From contig JAEXYA010000048.1 of the NCBI GenBank assembly GCA_023451825.1, forward strand, positions 1 through 64,000: a DNA stretch of 64,000 nucleotides, written 5' to 3'. Of the stretch, positions 44,883 to 54,458 are shown piece by piece. The stretch is from Pseudomonadota bacterium (GTDB taxonomy: Bacteria; Pseudomonadota; Alphaproteobacteria; Rhizobiales; Xanthobacteraceae). Made by a program: the position numbers and the translations under genes. The notes under the pieces are model-generated. The model saw only the letters and a list, made by a program, of their open reading frames with translations, was not told the DNA's origin and searched no databases. Position 1 is the stretch's first letter; every line of letters begins with the position of its first letter.

Positions 44883-45356
44883 ATGTCCAAGTCCACCCGC
44901 GCCACCCAGACCCTGACAAAGCTGGGCGCCGCTTTCACGCTGCATAGCTATGACTACGATCCCGATGCCGAAAGCATCGGGCTGCAGGCGGCGGAAGCGC
45001 TGGGCATCGCGCCGCAACGAATGCTGAAGACGCTGATGGCGGAGGTGGACGGCAAGCCGGTCTGTGTCGTTGTCCCGTCCGACAAGGAGGTAAGCATGAA
45101 GAAGCTGGCGGCAGCCTTCCATGGCAAGTCGGCCAAGATGATGCGGCCAGCCGATGCCGAGCGTATCACCGGCTACCATGTGGGCGGTATCAGCCCGTTC
45201 GGGCAGAAGAAGCGCGTGCCGACGGCGATCGAACAAGCGGCACTGACCGAGACCAGCGTTTATCTGAATGGCGGCCAACGTGGCTTGCAGATCGAAATCG
45301 CCCCGGATACCGCACGTACAGCGCTCGATGCGACCACTGCCGCGTTGACGGACTGA
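44883..45356 (+). CDS. ybaK: YbaK/EbsC-type Cys-tRNA deacylase
   Basis: The 157-residue product matches YbaK: STRATQTLTKLGAAFTLHSYDYDP, QRMLKTLMAEVDGKPVCVVVP, KKLAAAFHGKSAKM and GYHVGGISPFGQKKRVPT. It removes Cys wrongly attached to tRNA-Pro and works in trans with ProRS. The catalytic-pocket Lys in LKTLM and the GxxSPFG loop are present. The gene follows the CMD gene by 19 bp on the same strand. Confidence 0.93.
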   Translation: MSKSTRATQTLTKLGAAFTLHSYDYDPDAESIGLQAAEALGIAPQRMLKTLMAEVDGKPVCVVVPSDKEVSMKKLAAAFHGKSAKMMRPADAERITGYHVGGISPFGQKKRVPTAIEQAALTETSVYLNGGQRGLQIEIAPDTARTALDATTAALTD

Positions 45357-45452
45357 AACCTGTCGGCGTCGCGGCAATGAACCGCTGCGGCGATCGGGAA
45401 CACAGATATGGACTTCGCATTGTTGTCGTCGAACCTCAGAGGGAGCATCGAC

Positions 45453-45770
45453 ATGCGTTCGATCCTGGCAGCCACCGCACTTCTCGTCGCCGCAGGCGGC
45501 CTCAGCAGCATCGGCGCGACGCCCGCCGAAGCCCGTGAATATCCCTGGTGCTCGCGCACTTCGGCAACGGGTTTCAATCCGAGCTGCGACTTCACCTCTT
45601 ATGCGCAATGCATGGCCACCGTGAGCGGCCAGCGCGGCGACTGCATGCGCAATCCGTTTATCGCTTATGGCGAACAGCGCACGACGCGCCGCAAGGGGCG
45701 GCAATATCGCGAGCAGCCGAACGACTGGAACAATGGCTGGAACAACAGCGGCTGGAACCAGCGCTGGTAA
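45453..45770 (+). CDS. DUF3551 family secreted protein
   Basis: The 105-residue product has a signal peptide (MRSILAATALLVAAGGLSS, cleavage near AEA) and a small Cys-rich domain (YPWCSRTS, SCDFTSYAQCMATVSGQRGDCMRNP) typical of DUF3551, a family abundant in Bradyrhizobium. The C-terminus is rich in Asn, Trp and Gln. GAGGGAG precedes ATG 45453. It converges with the small membrane gene at 45780 with about nine bases between. Function unknown. Confidence 0.85.
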   Translation: MRSILAATALLVAAGGLSSIGATPAEAREYPWCSRTSATGFNPSCDFTSYAQCMATVSGQRGDCMRNPFIAYGEQRTTRRKGRQYREQPNDWNNGWNNSGWNQRW

Positions 45771-45779
45771 GCGTCAAGC

Positions 45780-45971
45780 CTACCCCTTTCGCCAATATGC
45801 CCAAGCCGCGATGGCGATCGGCAGGCCAACGCCGAACCATGAGAAATAGCGACCGATATCGCCGGCAAGAAGCGCGGATAACAGTCCGGCCAAAGACAGG
45901 ATGCCGATGACAATGGGCGCGCCGAACACGCGCACCCATTGCGGACGCTGTGGCGACACGGGCTCGGTCAT
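45780..45971 (-). CDS. Small two-helix membrane protein (63 aa)
   Basis: The product has 63 residues with two membrane segments (VFGAPIVIGILSLAGLLSALLA and FGVGLPIAIAAWAYW) and a short polar tail. It overlaps the end of the PepSY gene (ATGA), so it is translated with it. Small proteins of this kind often follow PepSY-type iron reductase genes in alphaproteobacteria. It is the third gene of the leftward iron group. Confidence 0.8.
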   Translation of the reverse strand: MTEPVSPQRPQWVRVFGAPIVIGILSLAGLLSALLAGDIGRYFSWFGVGLPIAIAAWAYWRKG

Positions 45972-47113
45972 GACGCAGCCCGCGCGATGGCCGCTGTATC
46001 CGAATGTACTCCCGCAGGCCGGCGATGCTTGCGCCGACGCGCGATATAGAGATAGAGCCCGCTGCCGAGCACGATGATCGTGAACACCGTGAGCAGCGCC
46101 CAGATGATCTTGAGCGGCATGCCGCCATAGTCGCCAAAATGCAGCGGCTGCGAGACCAAGACCGCTTTCAAATAGATCGGCAGATCGCTGGTGCTGGACA
46201 CTGCTCCGGTCTCGCCGTCAAGCAACACCGGTTTCACCAAACGCGACGTGAGCGGCGTATCACCGCGCAGGAAGACGGCAAAGTGATGCGTGGAGGTGAA
46301 GGGTGTGCCCGGAAATGCGATGAAAGCGGGCTCCATGCCTGGCGTCGCCTTCATGGCATTGCCGAGCACCGCATCGAGCGAAGCAAGTCTGGTTGGCGTC
46401 GGCTGGCCGGCATAGGGCGCGGCAATCGCGGTCAGTTCGTTGCGCTGCCAGACCCCAAGGAGCAATTCGGCATAGGCATTCAGAACGCCTGTGCCACCCA
46501 CGACAAGCGCCCACACCACCGTGACGACACCGAGCAGATTATGCCAGTCCAGCCACCAGACCCGGCGCGATTTCTGCTTGCGGATCGCCGCGAAATTGAG
46601 CCGTCGGGTGAAGGGCCAGTACAGCACCACGCCCGACACGATGGCGACCATGAAGACAAAGCCCATCAACCCCATGAACCATTTCCCGGGCAGGCCGAGA
46701 TACATGTCCGTATGCAGCCGCAGCATCACCAGCATCGGGCCGGTGCCGAGCAGGCCGACAGGTTTTGCGGTATAGGCGTCGAGCGCTTTCACCACGGTGG
46801 TCTGCGGATCGGACGTCACGGTCTTGTTGGTGAAGGTCGAGACCATCCATGGCTCGTCCTTGTCCCAGCCCATATAGAGCATGACGTTGCCGGGATGATC
46901 GGCGAGCGCCGCGCGGCTGATCTCGTCGAGGCTGAGCTTGGCTGCGCCGGCCGGGCGCACGTCTGCCTGCGGCGAATAGCCGAGCGCGTCGTCGATCTCG
47001 TGATGGAAGATCAACGGCAGGCCTGTGAGGCAGAGCAGCAGCAGGAAAACCGTGGAGATCAAGCTGGTCCACGTGTGGATCACCGACCAGATGCGGGCCG
47101 TTCGTGCTTTCAA
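45968..47113 (-). CDS. PepSY-domain membrane protein, probable siderophore-iron reductase
   Basis: The 381-residue product has an N-terminal membrane segment (VIHTWTSLISTVFLLLLCLTGL), a PepSY periplasmic region, the RLHTDMYLGLPGKWFMGLMGF helix, WWLDWHNLLGVVTVVWALVVG and a C-terminal helix. Histidines (HTW, HTD, DWHN, HFGDYGG) are placed as in haem-binding PepSY reductases. The start is TTG at 47113 with AAGGAG eight bases upstream. It follows the TonB receptor on the same strand, which supports a role in releasing iron from siderophore. Confidence 0.9.
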   Translation of the reverse strand: MKARTARIWSVIHTWTSLISTVFLLLLCLTGLPLIFHHEIDDALGYSPQADVRPAGAAKLSLDEISRAALADHPGNVMLYMGWDKDEPWMVSTFTNKTVTSDPQTTVVKALDAYTAKPVGLLGTGPMLVMLRLHTDMYLGLPGKWFMGLMGFVFMVAIVSGVVLYWPFTRRLNFAAIRKQKSRRVWWLDWHNLLGVVTVVWALVVGGTGVLNAYAELLLGVWQRNELTAIAAPYAGQPTPTRLASLDAVLGNAMKATPGMEPAFIAFPGTPFTSTHHFAVFLRGDTPLTSRLVKPVLLDGETGAVSSTSDLPIYLKAVLVSQPLHFGDYGGMPLKIIWALLTVFTIIVLGSGLYLYIARRRKHRRPAGVHSDTAAIARAAS

Positions 47114-47196
47114 CGGTTCGCTCCTTCAAAAGCCGCAAATGCAAATGTCGTCCCCGGCGAGCAGGGACGACATAAACCAGATTGATCAAGAATGCG

Positions 47197-47233
47197 ACGG
47201 CGGGACAATTCGTAGCGGAATGTCCCGCCGTCT
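47197..47233 (-). terminator. Hairpin after the second TonB receptor
   Basis: GACGGCGGGACA (47197-47208) and TGTCCCGCCGTC (47222-47233) form a 12-bp stem. It lies 14 bp past the receptor stop and before the PepSY gene. No good T run follows, so it may only attenuate or protect the receptor mRNA 3' end. Confidence 0.45.
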
Positions 47234-47246
47234 GTGTCAGGTCAAC

Positions 47247-49520
47247 TTACCACTTATAGCCGATGCTGCCGGTGACACGGCGACGATCGCCGTAGAAGCA
47301 AGCATTGGCGCTGGAACAGCTGGCGACATAGGTCTCGTCGGTGACGTTGTTGGCATTCACCGCAAAGCGCCAGTTCTGATAGTCGTAGTGAACCGAGACG
47401 TCGGCAAGAACACGCGACGGCACGATCAGGGTGTTGGCCTGATCGGCGAAGGACGCGCCGACATAGCGCACGCCACCACCGAAACCGAAGCCGCGGAGGA
47501 TGCCGTCCTGGAACGTATAGTCCGCCCAGCCCGACGCCATCTGGCGCGGAGTATTGGTGGGCACCAGGCCGACCAGCGTCGCGTTGGCATCCTTGCTGGT
47601 GAACAGGTTGTAGTGCGTGAACGAGCCGACGACCTTGAAGCCCGGGGCGAGATTGGCGACCGCCTCGAGTTCGATACCGCGCGAGGTGACTTCACCGGTC
47701 TGGGTCTGCAGGTTCGGCGGAATGCTGAGCGGATCGGTGGTCAGCACATTGGTGCGCTTCAGGTCGAACAGCGCCACGCCGAAGTGGCCGTTAAAGCCAA
47801 CCGGCTGGAACTTGACGCCGATTTCGGTCTGCTCGCCGGTTTCCGGCAGCAGCAACTGGCCGGACGAGTTGGTGCCGATGATCGGATTGTAGCTCGTCGC
47901 ATACGACACATAGGGCGCGAGGCCATTGTCGAAATTGTAGATCGCACCGACGCGGCCGCTGAACTTGCTGTCGCTGCGGCCCAGCGCAGCGGTACCGGTG
48001 ATGCGGCTGATGTCGTTGACATCGACCCAGTCGTTACGACCGGACAGCACCAGCGTGAAACGATCCAGCTTGATCTGATCCTGCAGATAGACGCCAAGCT
48101 GCTGCTGGGTCAGCTTGCTGTCGCGATAGGGCGCTGCCGTCAGCGGCGGAGCCCCCGTATAGACCGGGTTCAGCACATTGATCGGCCCTTGCGTAAAGGC
48201 AAAAGCCTGCGTGTCGTTGATCTGGTAGTATTTCAGATCGAGGCCAAACAGCGTGGTGTGGCTGAGGATACCGGTGTTGAAGCGATACTCCACCTGGGTG
48301 TCCATGTTCGCCTGATTGGCGATACCACGGGTGGCGAAGGGGTAGCGCGCGAAGTCGCCAGTCGCCTGATTGGCGTAGCCATTGCCGGTGATGCCGGCAT
48401 AGTTCACGTCCACATGCGCGAAACGGGCGTTCTGGCGGAACGTGACGCTGTCGGACAGATGACGTTCGAACTGATAGCCGAGCATTTCCTGCTCGCGCTT
48501 GAAGAAATCGAAATTCGGTTCGCCGCCGAAGAAGCTGGTCGGGATGCGGCCGAACGGAGCATTGGTCACCGTGCCGACATAGGGCAGGAACTGCGCCGCG
48601 CGCGTCTCGTTCTTCGAAGCCGATGCAAGGATCGTCAACGTGGTGTCGACATCCGGCTTCCAGGTCACCGACGGTGCGATGAAGTAGTTGTCGTTCGGCG
48701 TGTAGTCGGTCTGCGTACCACCCTTCTGCACCTGGCCGACGATGCGGGTATAGAGCTCGCCATTGCCCGGTGCCAGCTTGATCGGCGTGTTGATATCGAA
48801 GCCGAAATAGCCGTTGCCGTAATTATCGACGCCGGTCTCAATGTAGCGGATCGGCTCGGCATGCGGCATCTTGCTGACGGCATTGACGAGACCGCTCGGG
48901 CTCGAACCACCATAGAGGATCGCCGACGGACCGCGCAGCACCTCGACACGCTCCATGTTGAACGGCTGCAGCTTCCAGCTCGCATAGGACGTGTAGAACA
49001 ACTGCAGGCCATCGAGGAACATGCTGTTGTCGTCGGACTTGAAGCCGCGAATGATGAACCAGTCATTGCGGTTGTCAGCACCGAAAGTGGCCGCATAGAG
49101 CCCCGGTGCATAACGAAGAATATCGTCGAACTTGCGCGGTGCCTGATCGCGGATCTGCTCGGCACCGATCACCGTGATCGACTGCGGGGTCTCGTTGATC
49201 GGCGTATTGGTCTTGGTGCCGGTGGACGAACGATTGGCGACATAGCCCTGGATCGGGCCGCGCGGGCTTTCGACAAATACATTGCTGCGGGGCGGCTGCG
49301 CGACCGGGCGCGGCGCAACAGCGGTGCGGGCGGCACGCGGTGTGCGCTGGGCCGTGGTTGCGCGGCGACGCTGGGCTGGCTGGTTCACCACCACCGGCGG
49401 CAGGTTCTGCGCGCCGCTCTGGGAGGTATTCGATTGCGCCACTGCGGAATCGAAGGACATGATGCTGAGCACACCGGCAGACGACAACAATGCAAGACGC
49501 GACAAACGAACGATGTTCAA
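47247..49520 (-). CDS. TonB-dependent siderophore receptor
   Basis: The 757-residue product has a signal peptide, a Pro/Arg-rich linker, a plug with TNTPINETPQSITVIGAEQI, FIIRGFKSDD and MERVEVLRGPSAILYGGSSP, and a barrel with the final SIGYKW. It is close in plan to FhuE/FpvA-type receptors for hydroxamate or mixed siderophores. The start is TTG at 49520 with GGGGGA a few bases upstream. A candidate Irr/ICE box lies about 90 bp upstream. The PepSY gene and a small membrane gene follow, giving an uptake plus reduction set. Confidence 0.94.
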   Translation of the reverse strand: MNIVRLSRLALLSSAGVLSIMSFDSAVAQSNTSQSGAQNLPPVVVNQPAQRRRATTAQRTPRAARTAVAPRPVAQPPRSNVFVESPRGPIQGYVANRSSTGTKTNTPINETPQSITVIGAEQIRDQAPRKFDDILRYAPGLYAATFGADNRNDWFIIRGFKSDDNSMFLDGLQLFYTSYASWKLQPFNMERVEVLRGPSAILYGGSSPSGLVNAVSKMPHAEPIRYIETGVDNYGNGYFGFDINTPIKLAPGNGELYTRIVGQVQKGGTQTDYTPNDNYFIAPSVTWKPDVDTTLTILASASKNETRAAQFLPYVGTVTNAPFGRIPTSFFGGEPNFDFFKREQEMLGYQFERHLSDSVTFRQNARFAHVDVNYAGITGNGYANQATGDFARYPFATRGIANQANMDTQVEYRFNTGILSHTTLFGLDLKYYQINDTQAFAFTQGPINVLNPVYTGAPPLTAAPYRDSKLTQQQLGVYLQDQIKLDRFTLVLSGRNDWVDVNDISRITGTAALGRSDSKFSGRVGAIYNFDNGLAPYVSYATSYNPIIGTNSSGQLLLPETGEQTEIGVKFQPVGFNGHFGVALFDLKRTNVLTTDPLSIPPNLQTQTGEVTSRGIELEAVANLAPGFKVVGSFTHYNLFTSKDANATLVGLVPTNTPRQMASGWADYTFQDGILRGFGFGGGVRYVGASFADQANTLIVPSRVLADVSVHYDYQNWRFAVNANNVTDETYVASCSSANACFYGDRRRVTGSIGYKW

Positions 49521-49610
49521 GACAATCCCCCATGACCCCTATCGGCCCTAACGGCAACGGGTCTGCTAAATTTCAAGCAGTGGGGTTATGCGGCCATGCG
49601 CGCATAGGCC

Positions 49611-49627
49611 AATAGAACCGTTCCAAA
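49611..49627 (-). promoter_or_regulatory. Candidate Irr / iron-control-element box
   Basis: AATAGAACCGTTCCAAA matches TTTAGAA-N3-TTCTAAA at 11 of 14 fixed positions and contains the exact dyad GAAC-C-GTTC. It lies about 90 bp upstream of the TonB receptor start on the minus strand. The same kind of box precedes the receptor at 19560. Confidence 0.45.
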
Positions 49628-49718
49628 ACTGTCACAATCGGCCGCGCTGTGGCCGAAGCGCCGCACTTTTGCGAACGGATATGTCGCCTACACGACCGTT
49701 ATTCCAAAATAATATAAC

Positions 49719-49751
49719 GATACCGCCGACGCTCCGGGCGTCGGCGGTATC
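49719..49751 (-). terminator. Intrinsic terminator after the first chemoreceptor
   Basis: GATACCGCCGACGC (49719-49732) pairs with GCGTCGGCGGTATC (49738-49751) around a five-base loop. On the minus strand GTTATATTATTTT follows. It starts 17 bp after the stop at 49768. Confidence 0.75.
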
Positions 49752-49767
49752 AGGTCATCGCATCGGA

Positions 49768-51474
49768 TCAGGCCGCGCGGACCGAGCGCAGGAAGTTGCC
49801 GACCTCGCGCTTGAGACGCGCGCTTTCGCCAGACAGCGATTGAGCGGCCGTCAGCACGTGCGACGACGCAGAACCGGCTTCCTCGACGCCGCGCTGGACG
49901 TCGGTGATGTTCGCGCTCACCTGCATCGTTCCTTGGGCAGCCTGCTGGACGTTGCGCGAGATTTCCTGGGTCGTCGCCCCCTGTTCTTCGACGGCGGCGG
50001 CAATCACCGAAGCGATCTCGGACATCTGGCCGATCGTGGTGGAAATTTCCTTGATCGCCGACACCGAGTCTTCCGTTGCCCTTTGAATGCCGGAGACCTG
50101 CAGGCTGATCTCGCCAGTCGCCTTAGCGGTCTGCTCGGCAAGCGCCTTCACTTCAGCCGCCACGACCGCGAAGCCTCGACCGGCTTCGCCGGCACGAGCT
50201 GCCTCAATGGTCGCATTGAGTGCGAGAAGGTTGGTCTGGCCGGCGATCGTGTTGATCAGTTCGACCACGTCGCCGATGCGCGCGGCGGCGGCGGCAAGTT
50301 CGCCGACGCGGCCATTGGTGTTGTTGGCCTGCGCAACCGCCTCGCCGGCAATGCGCGCCGCGCTCTGCACCTGGCGGCTGATCTCATGCACCGAAGACGA
50401 CAGTTCCTCGGTCGCAGCCGCGACGGACTGAACGTTGGTCGCCGCCTCTTCGGACGCACCAGCCACAGCAGTCGCGCGAATCTGCGAATGATCCGACGTC
50501 GCCGTCAAGGTTCCCGCCGAAGCTTCGAGTTCGGTCGAGGCAGACGAAACCGTATCGACGATCTGACCGACTGCGCCTTCGAATTCGTTCGCGAGCTTCA
50601 TCATGTCCGCTTTACGTTGCTCGGCCGCACGGGTCTCCATGGCGACCTGCTCCGCCTTCATGCGCTCAACCTCGAGGCCGTTCTCCTTGAAGACCGCCAG
50701 CGCCTTGATGATCTCTCCGATTTCGTCGCGACGCGATGTCACCGGGATGTCCACGGTGAGGTCGCCCGTGGCGAGCGTATTCATCGCGGCAATGCTGGCC
50801 TTGAGCGGACGCACAATGGTGCTGCGTGCGGCGAAGTAGCTGAGCACGATGGCCAGCAGCATCACCGCGACCGTCGCATAGACGATGGTCCACAGCGTTT
50901 CTTGCGCCGTCTCGAGGAAGTCGACCTTCTTGATGCCGACATAGAGAATACCGATCACATTGCGATTGGCATCGAAGATCGGATCATAGACCGTCATATA
51001 GGGCTCGCCCAGGATCGCGACTTCGCCGCGAAACGGGGTTTTGCGATTGAACACAGCCTCAAAGGCCGGCCCCTTGGCGAGTTGCGTGCCGACGGCCCGC
51101 GTGCCGTCGGTCTTCATCACATTGGTCGAGATGCGGGTGTCGTTCATGAAGATGGTCGCGGTTCCGCCGACCAGCGTCTTGATCTTGTCCACCGCGGTGG
51201 TGTCGCCGTTCAACGGCTTGCCATCGGCGAGCAGCTTGCCGTCCGCGATGCTGAACGTATTGCCGCTTTCGCGCAGCACATCCCAGGCGACGCGCATATT
51301 GGTATCGACGCGCTCGGTCGCGGATTTGGTCGCGCCCTGTTCAAGAACATATTTGGCAACGACCGTGACGCAGACGCCAAGAATGACGATGCCGGCAACG
51401 GACATCATGATGATGCGCGGTCCCAGTCCGAAGCCACCGCGAATATGTGCGGATCGGGAAGTGGACGATGACAT
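49768..51474 (-). CDS. Methyl-accepting chemotaxis protein with periplasmic Cache-like domain
   Basis: The 568-residue product has membrane segments at about 20-42 and 190-210, a periplasmic single Cache-like domain between them (FMNDTRISTNVMKTDGTRAVG, GEPYMTVYDPIFDANRNVIGILYVG), HAMP (about 210-265) and a cytoplasmic signalling domain with QTNLLALNATIEAARAGEAG. AGGAG precedes ATG 51474. No che gene is nearby, so it works with a distant chemotaxis cluster. The ligand is unknown; sCache domains often sense small organic acids. Confidence 0.93.
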   Translation of the reverse strand: MSSSTSRSAHIRGGFGLGPRIIMMSVAGIVILGVCVTVVAKYVLEQGATKSATERVDTNMRVAWDVLRESGNTFSIADGKLLADGKPLNGDTTAVDKIKTLVGGTATIFMNDTRISTNVMKTDGTRAVGTQLAKGPAFEAVFNRKTPFRGEVAILGEPYMTVYDPIFDANRNVIGILYVGIKKVDFLETAQETLWTIVYATVAVMLLAIVLSYFAARSTIVRPLKASIAAMNTLATGDLTVDIPVTSRRDEIGEIIKALAVFKENGLEVERMKAEQVAMETRAAEQRKADMMKLANEFEGAVGQIVDTVSSASTELEASAGTLTATSDHSQIRATAVAGASEEAATNVQSVAAATEELSSSVHEISRQVQSAARIAGEAVAQANNTNGRVGELAAAAARIGDVVELINTIAGQTNLLALNATIEAARAGEAGRGFAVVAAEVKALAEQTAKATGEISLQVSGIQRATEDSVSAIKEISTTIGQMSEIASVIAAAVEEQGATTQEISRNVQQAAQGTMQVSANITDVQRGVEEAGSASSHVLTAAQSLSGESARLKREVGNFLRSVRAA

Positions 51475-51839
51475 TCGCAAATCTCCTGTCGCGCAACGTC
51501 CCTTCGGTCGTGCGCTCAATGGTGACCGGCCCGCCTCTAGCAGCGTCGCATATCAACGAATGCGGGTCGGTGGTTGAAAATCAGTTCCATCCCTAATGCG
51601 CGCGATCCTACCTACGAGGTCTTGGCTTCCGGTTAATGTTCATTAGGCGAACCACGTTAAATCATTGCACGTACATGAAAATCGGTTCCTTGTTACCGCT
51701 CGCCAAGTGCTGCCGTGCGTTTTTTTCGACACGCGGCCGAGCCGTTGCTCGTACTCACGCATAGAGGCTGCGCAGCAGCGTCAGTTGTGTCGCTCTGCGA
51801 ACTACCCGCCTATGGATTCGCAAGACTTCACCGGGGCCG
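51475..51839. other. Intergenic region upstream of the EamA gene
   Basis: About 365 bp between the leftward chemoreceptor and the rightward EamA gene. The segment 51590-51680 is relatively AT-rich (TTAATGTTCATTAGGC and TTAAATCATTG) and is the likeliest promoter area for both genes. I found no convincing frame or stable hairpin. Confidence 0.45.
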
Positions 51840-52748
51840 ATGTTCTCCACACCACCGCGATCATTGCTTGGCCGGTTCGCCAACCAGCCTTATCTCCTGC
51901 TCAGCCTGACCTCGCTGTTCTGGGCCGGCAACATCGTGCTTGGGCGTTATGTCGCTGGCCATGTCCCTCCAGTGACGCTGTCCTGCGTCCGCTGGATCGG
52001 CGCGTTCCTGCTGCTGCTCCCATTTGCCTGGAAGCCGCTGCAGCAGGATTGGCCTGTGATCCGCCGGCATATGCCTCTCATGCTGATGTTGGCTTTGACG
52101 GGCTTTGCGGCCAACACCGTCCTTGCTTACTGGGGCCTGCAATATACGCAGGCGCTCAACGCCCTTCTGATCCAGTCGTCGGGGCCGCTTTGCGTGGCAC
52201 TATGGACCCTGATCCTGTTCGGCATCCGGCTGACGCTGGCCCAGTTGCTCGGGATCGTTGTTTCGCTGATCGGCGTCCTCGTCATCATCCTGCGGGGCGA
52301 CCTGACGGCCCTCGCGAGCATCGAGGTCAATATCGGTGATGCCATGCTCGCCGGGGCGCTGATGGTGTTCGGCATCTATTCGGCGCTGATGCTCAAGCGG
52401 CCCGCGACGCATCCCATGTCGCTGATTGCGGTGACCACGGCGCTCGGCGCGTTGATCACCGTGCCGGTCAGTGCGTGGGAATTGAGTTCCGGCTCACCGC
52501 TGTTCTTCGATCTCGTGACCCTGCTCGCATTGGCCTATGCGGCGATCTTCCCTTCGACCCTCGCTTATCTCTTTTTCAACCGTGGCATTGCATTGATCGG
52601 CCCGAACCGCGCTGCGCCGTTCCTGCATCTAATGCCGGTGTTTGGCTCGGTCATGGCAATCGGCTTTCTCGGCGAGCAACCCCAGATGTTTCACCTTGCC
52701 GGCTATGTCCTGGTGATATCAGGCGTCATTGTCGCGTCCCGTCGTTGA
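51840..52748 (+). CDS. EamA/DMT family transporter
   Basis: The 302-residue product has ten predicted membrane segments in two EamA repeats: LLSLTSLFWAGNIVLGRYVA and the ALNALLIQSSGPLCVALWT segment in the first, GDAMLAGALMVFGIYSALML and FPSTLAYLFFNRGIALIGPN in the second. Such carriers export amino acids or other small metabolites. It ends 23 bp before the HWE kinase gene on the same strand, so they may be co-transcribed. Substrate unknown. Confidence 0.92.
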   Translation: MFSTPPRSLLGRFANQPYLLLSLTSLFWAGNIVLGRYVAGHVPPVTLSCVRWIGAFLLLLPFAWKPLQQDWPVIRRHMPLMLMLALTGFAANTVLAYWGLQYTQALNALLIQSSGPLCVALWTLILFGIRLTLAQLLGIVVSLIGVLVIILRGDLTALASIEVNIGDAMLAGALMVFGIYSALMLKRPATHPMSLIAVTTALGALITVPVSAWELSSGSPLFFDLVTLLALAYAAIFPSTLAYLFFNRGIALIGPNRAAPFLHLMPVFGSVMAIGFLGEQPQMFHLAGYVLVISGVIVASRR

Positions 52749-52771
52749 GGCATCCCACCGCAGGATGAGGG

Positions 52772-54337
52772 ATGGCGGCGGGCAATGATCCGCTCTATGA
52801 TACCAGCTGCTTCGCCAGATCAAGCTTCGGGACGCCCGTGCGAAAACTGTCACTGCCGGTCCGGTTAGCCTTGCTGGTCGCGGGTTCGACCCTGCCGCTC
52901 ATCATCTTTGTCAGCGTCATCATCTATCGCGGCTATGAAAAGGATCGCGAGGACGCTGCCGCTCGCGTGCTCGAAACCGCACGCAGCCTGCGCATCGTGC
53001 TCGACGCCGAAATGCGGCGCATCACCGGTAGCCTTGCCGTTCTGTCGCTGACGAATTCATTGCGCTCCGGAGATTTCGAACGCTTCCGCCGGGTCGCCGA
53101 TGGCTTTCTCGAACAGTATCCGCCAGGCGGCACGCTGCTGATTGCGGACCGCAACGGCAAGCAACTGTTCTCGACCGCCACGAAGGACCTCAGCAAGGCA
53201 CCACCGCGCAACAATATGGACGTCGTGCGCCAGGTGTTCGAGACCGGCAAGCCGGTATTCTCGAATCTGTTTCTCGGCTCCGTCATCAACAAGCAGATCC
53301 TGACGGTGGAGGTCCCGGCCATCGTCGATGGTCAGGTCGTCTATAACATCTCCTTTGCACCGCCGATGGCGATCTTCCAGACGATGCTCGAAAAGCAGCG
53401 TCCGAACGAAGACTGGACGATCGCAATTTTCGACGGTGACGGCATCAATTTTGCGCGGGCGCCTAATCCGGACGAGACCATCGGAAAGCGCGCATCGTCG
53501 ACCTTGTTCGCACAGATGTCGAAGGCATCGGAAGCCAACTTCGAGACGATTTCACTCGAGGGGGTGCCATTGATCACCGCTGTTGCCCGCTCGTCGACAT
53601 CCGGATGGATGGTCGCGTCCGGCATTGCGACGAGTTCGCTGATCTCGCCGTTGTGGCGTAATCTCGCGATCACGATTTCCATCGGCACTCTGCTGATGCT
53701 TGTGGGCGTCGCATTCGCTTTGCGAATGGCCAATGCCATCGCGCGCGGTGAAGCGCTCCACGTGCTTCTCGTCGAAGAGCTCAACCATCGCGTCAAGAAC
53801 ACGCTGGCGGTGCTGCAGGCGATCGCCAGCCAGACCTTCCGCAGCGCCAGCAAAGCGGAACGCGAGGCCTTCGACGGCCGGCTCGGCGCACTGTCGCGCG
53901 CGCACGACCTGCTCAGTCACGAGAAATGGGTCGGCGCCGGCGTGCACGACGTCGTCAATCGGGTGTTGGAGCCGTATTCGGTATTGGGCACGTCGCGTGT
54001 CAACATCGACGGACCGAGGGTCCCGCTGTCGCCGCCGCGCGCCGTCATGATGTCGATGATCCTGCATGAGATCGCGACCAATGCTGCGAAATATGGCGCG
54101 CTCTCGAATGCTAGCGGCAAGATCGACATCGGGTGGCAATTGCTGCCGAACACGGCAGAGCAGAAGCTGCAGATGACCTGGGTCGAGTCCGGCGGCCCGC
54201 GCGTCTCCGCGCCGACCCGCAAGGGGTTCGGTTCGAAGCTGATCGAGCGCGGCGCACGCGATCAGCTTGGCGGCAGCGCCACAGCGGATTTCCTGCCGGC
54301 GGGCGTCGTCTACACGATCGAATGCGCGCTGGCCTGA
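52772..54337 (+). CDS. HWE-family sensor histidine kinase
   Basis: The 521-residue product has two membrane segments (about 31-51 and 298-318) around a large periplasmic Cache-type sensor, then an HWE kinase core. The H-box EELNHRVKNTLAVLQAIASQ puts phospho-acceptor His at 339; the N-box LHEIATNAAKYGALS follows, with the HWE-type lack of a standard F-box. No response regulator is adjacent; HWE kinases often act on distant single-domain receivers or PhyR-type general stress regulators. An in-frame GTG near 52838 is an alternative start. Confidence 0.9.
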   Translation: MAAGNDPLYDTSCFARSSFGTPVRKLSLPVRLALLVAGSTLPLIIFVSVIIYRGYEKDREDAAARVLETARSLRIVLDAEMRRITGSLAVLSLTNSLRSGDFERFRRVADGFLEQYPPGGTLLIADRNGKQLFSTATKDLSKAPPRNNMDVVRQVFETGKPVFSNLFLGSVINKQILTVEVPAIVDGQVVYNISFAPPMAIFQTMLEKQRPNEDWTIAIFDGDGINFARAPNPDETIGKRASSTLFAQMSKASEANFETISLEGVPLITAVARSSTSGWMVASGIATSSLISPLWRNLAITISIGTLLMLVGVAFALRMANAIARGEALHVLLVEELNHRVKNTLAVLQAIASQTFRSASKAEREAFDGRLGALSRAHDLLSHEKWVGAGVHDVVNRVLEPYSVLGTSRVNIDGPRVPLSPPRAVMMSMILHEIATNAAKYGALSNASGKIDIGWQLLPNTAEQKLQMTWVESGGPRVSAPTRKGFGSKLIERGARDQLGGSATADFLPAGVVYTIECALA

Positions 54338-54458
54338 AACGTTTTGGGCGGCACATTATCCGCCACACGGACTTTCCTTCCTACTTCACGATGACGCGCT
54401 GCTCGTTTAGGCTGTGCGCAAATTAGGCCAGCAAGGCCGTTTCTGGAGAGGAAATCGA

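Noticed and set aside
47025..49535. An 836-codon open frame on the plus strand opposite the second TonB receptor
   Set aside because: It mirrors the receptor gene codon by codon, is very rich in Arg/Ala/Asp/Ile without any domain, and the opposite strand encodes a full TonB receptor. Long antisense frames are normal in GC-rich DNA.
49588..51471. A 627-codon plus-strand frame opposite the first chemoreceptor
   Set aside because: Composition (Arg/Asp/Gly/His-rich) is that of an antisense shadow; the chemoreceptor on the other strand has all expected domains.
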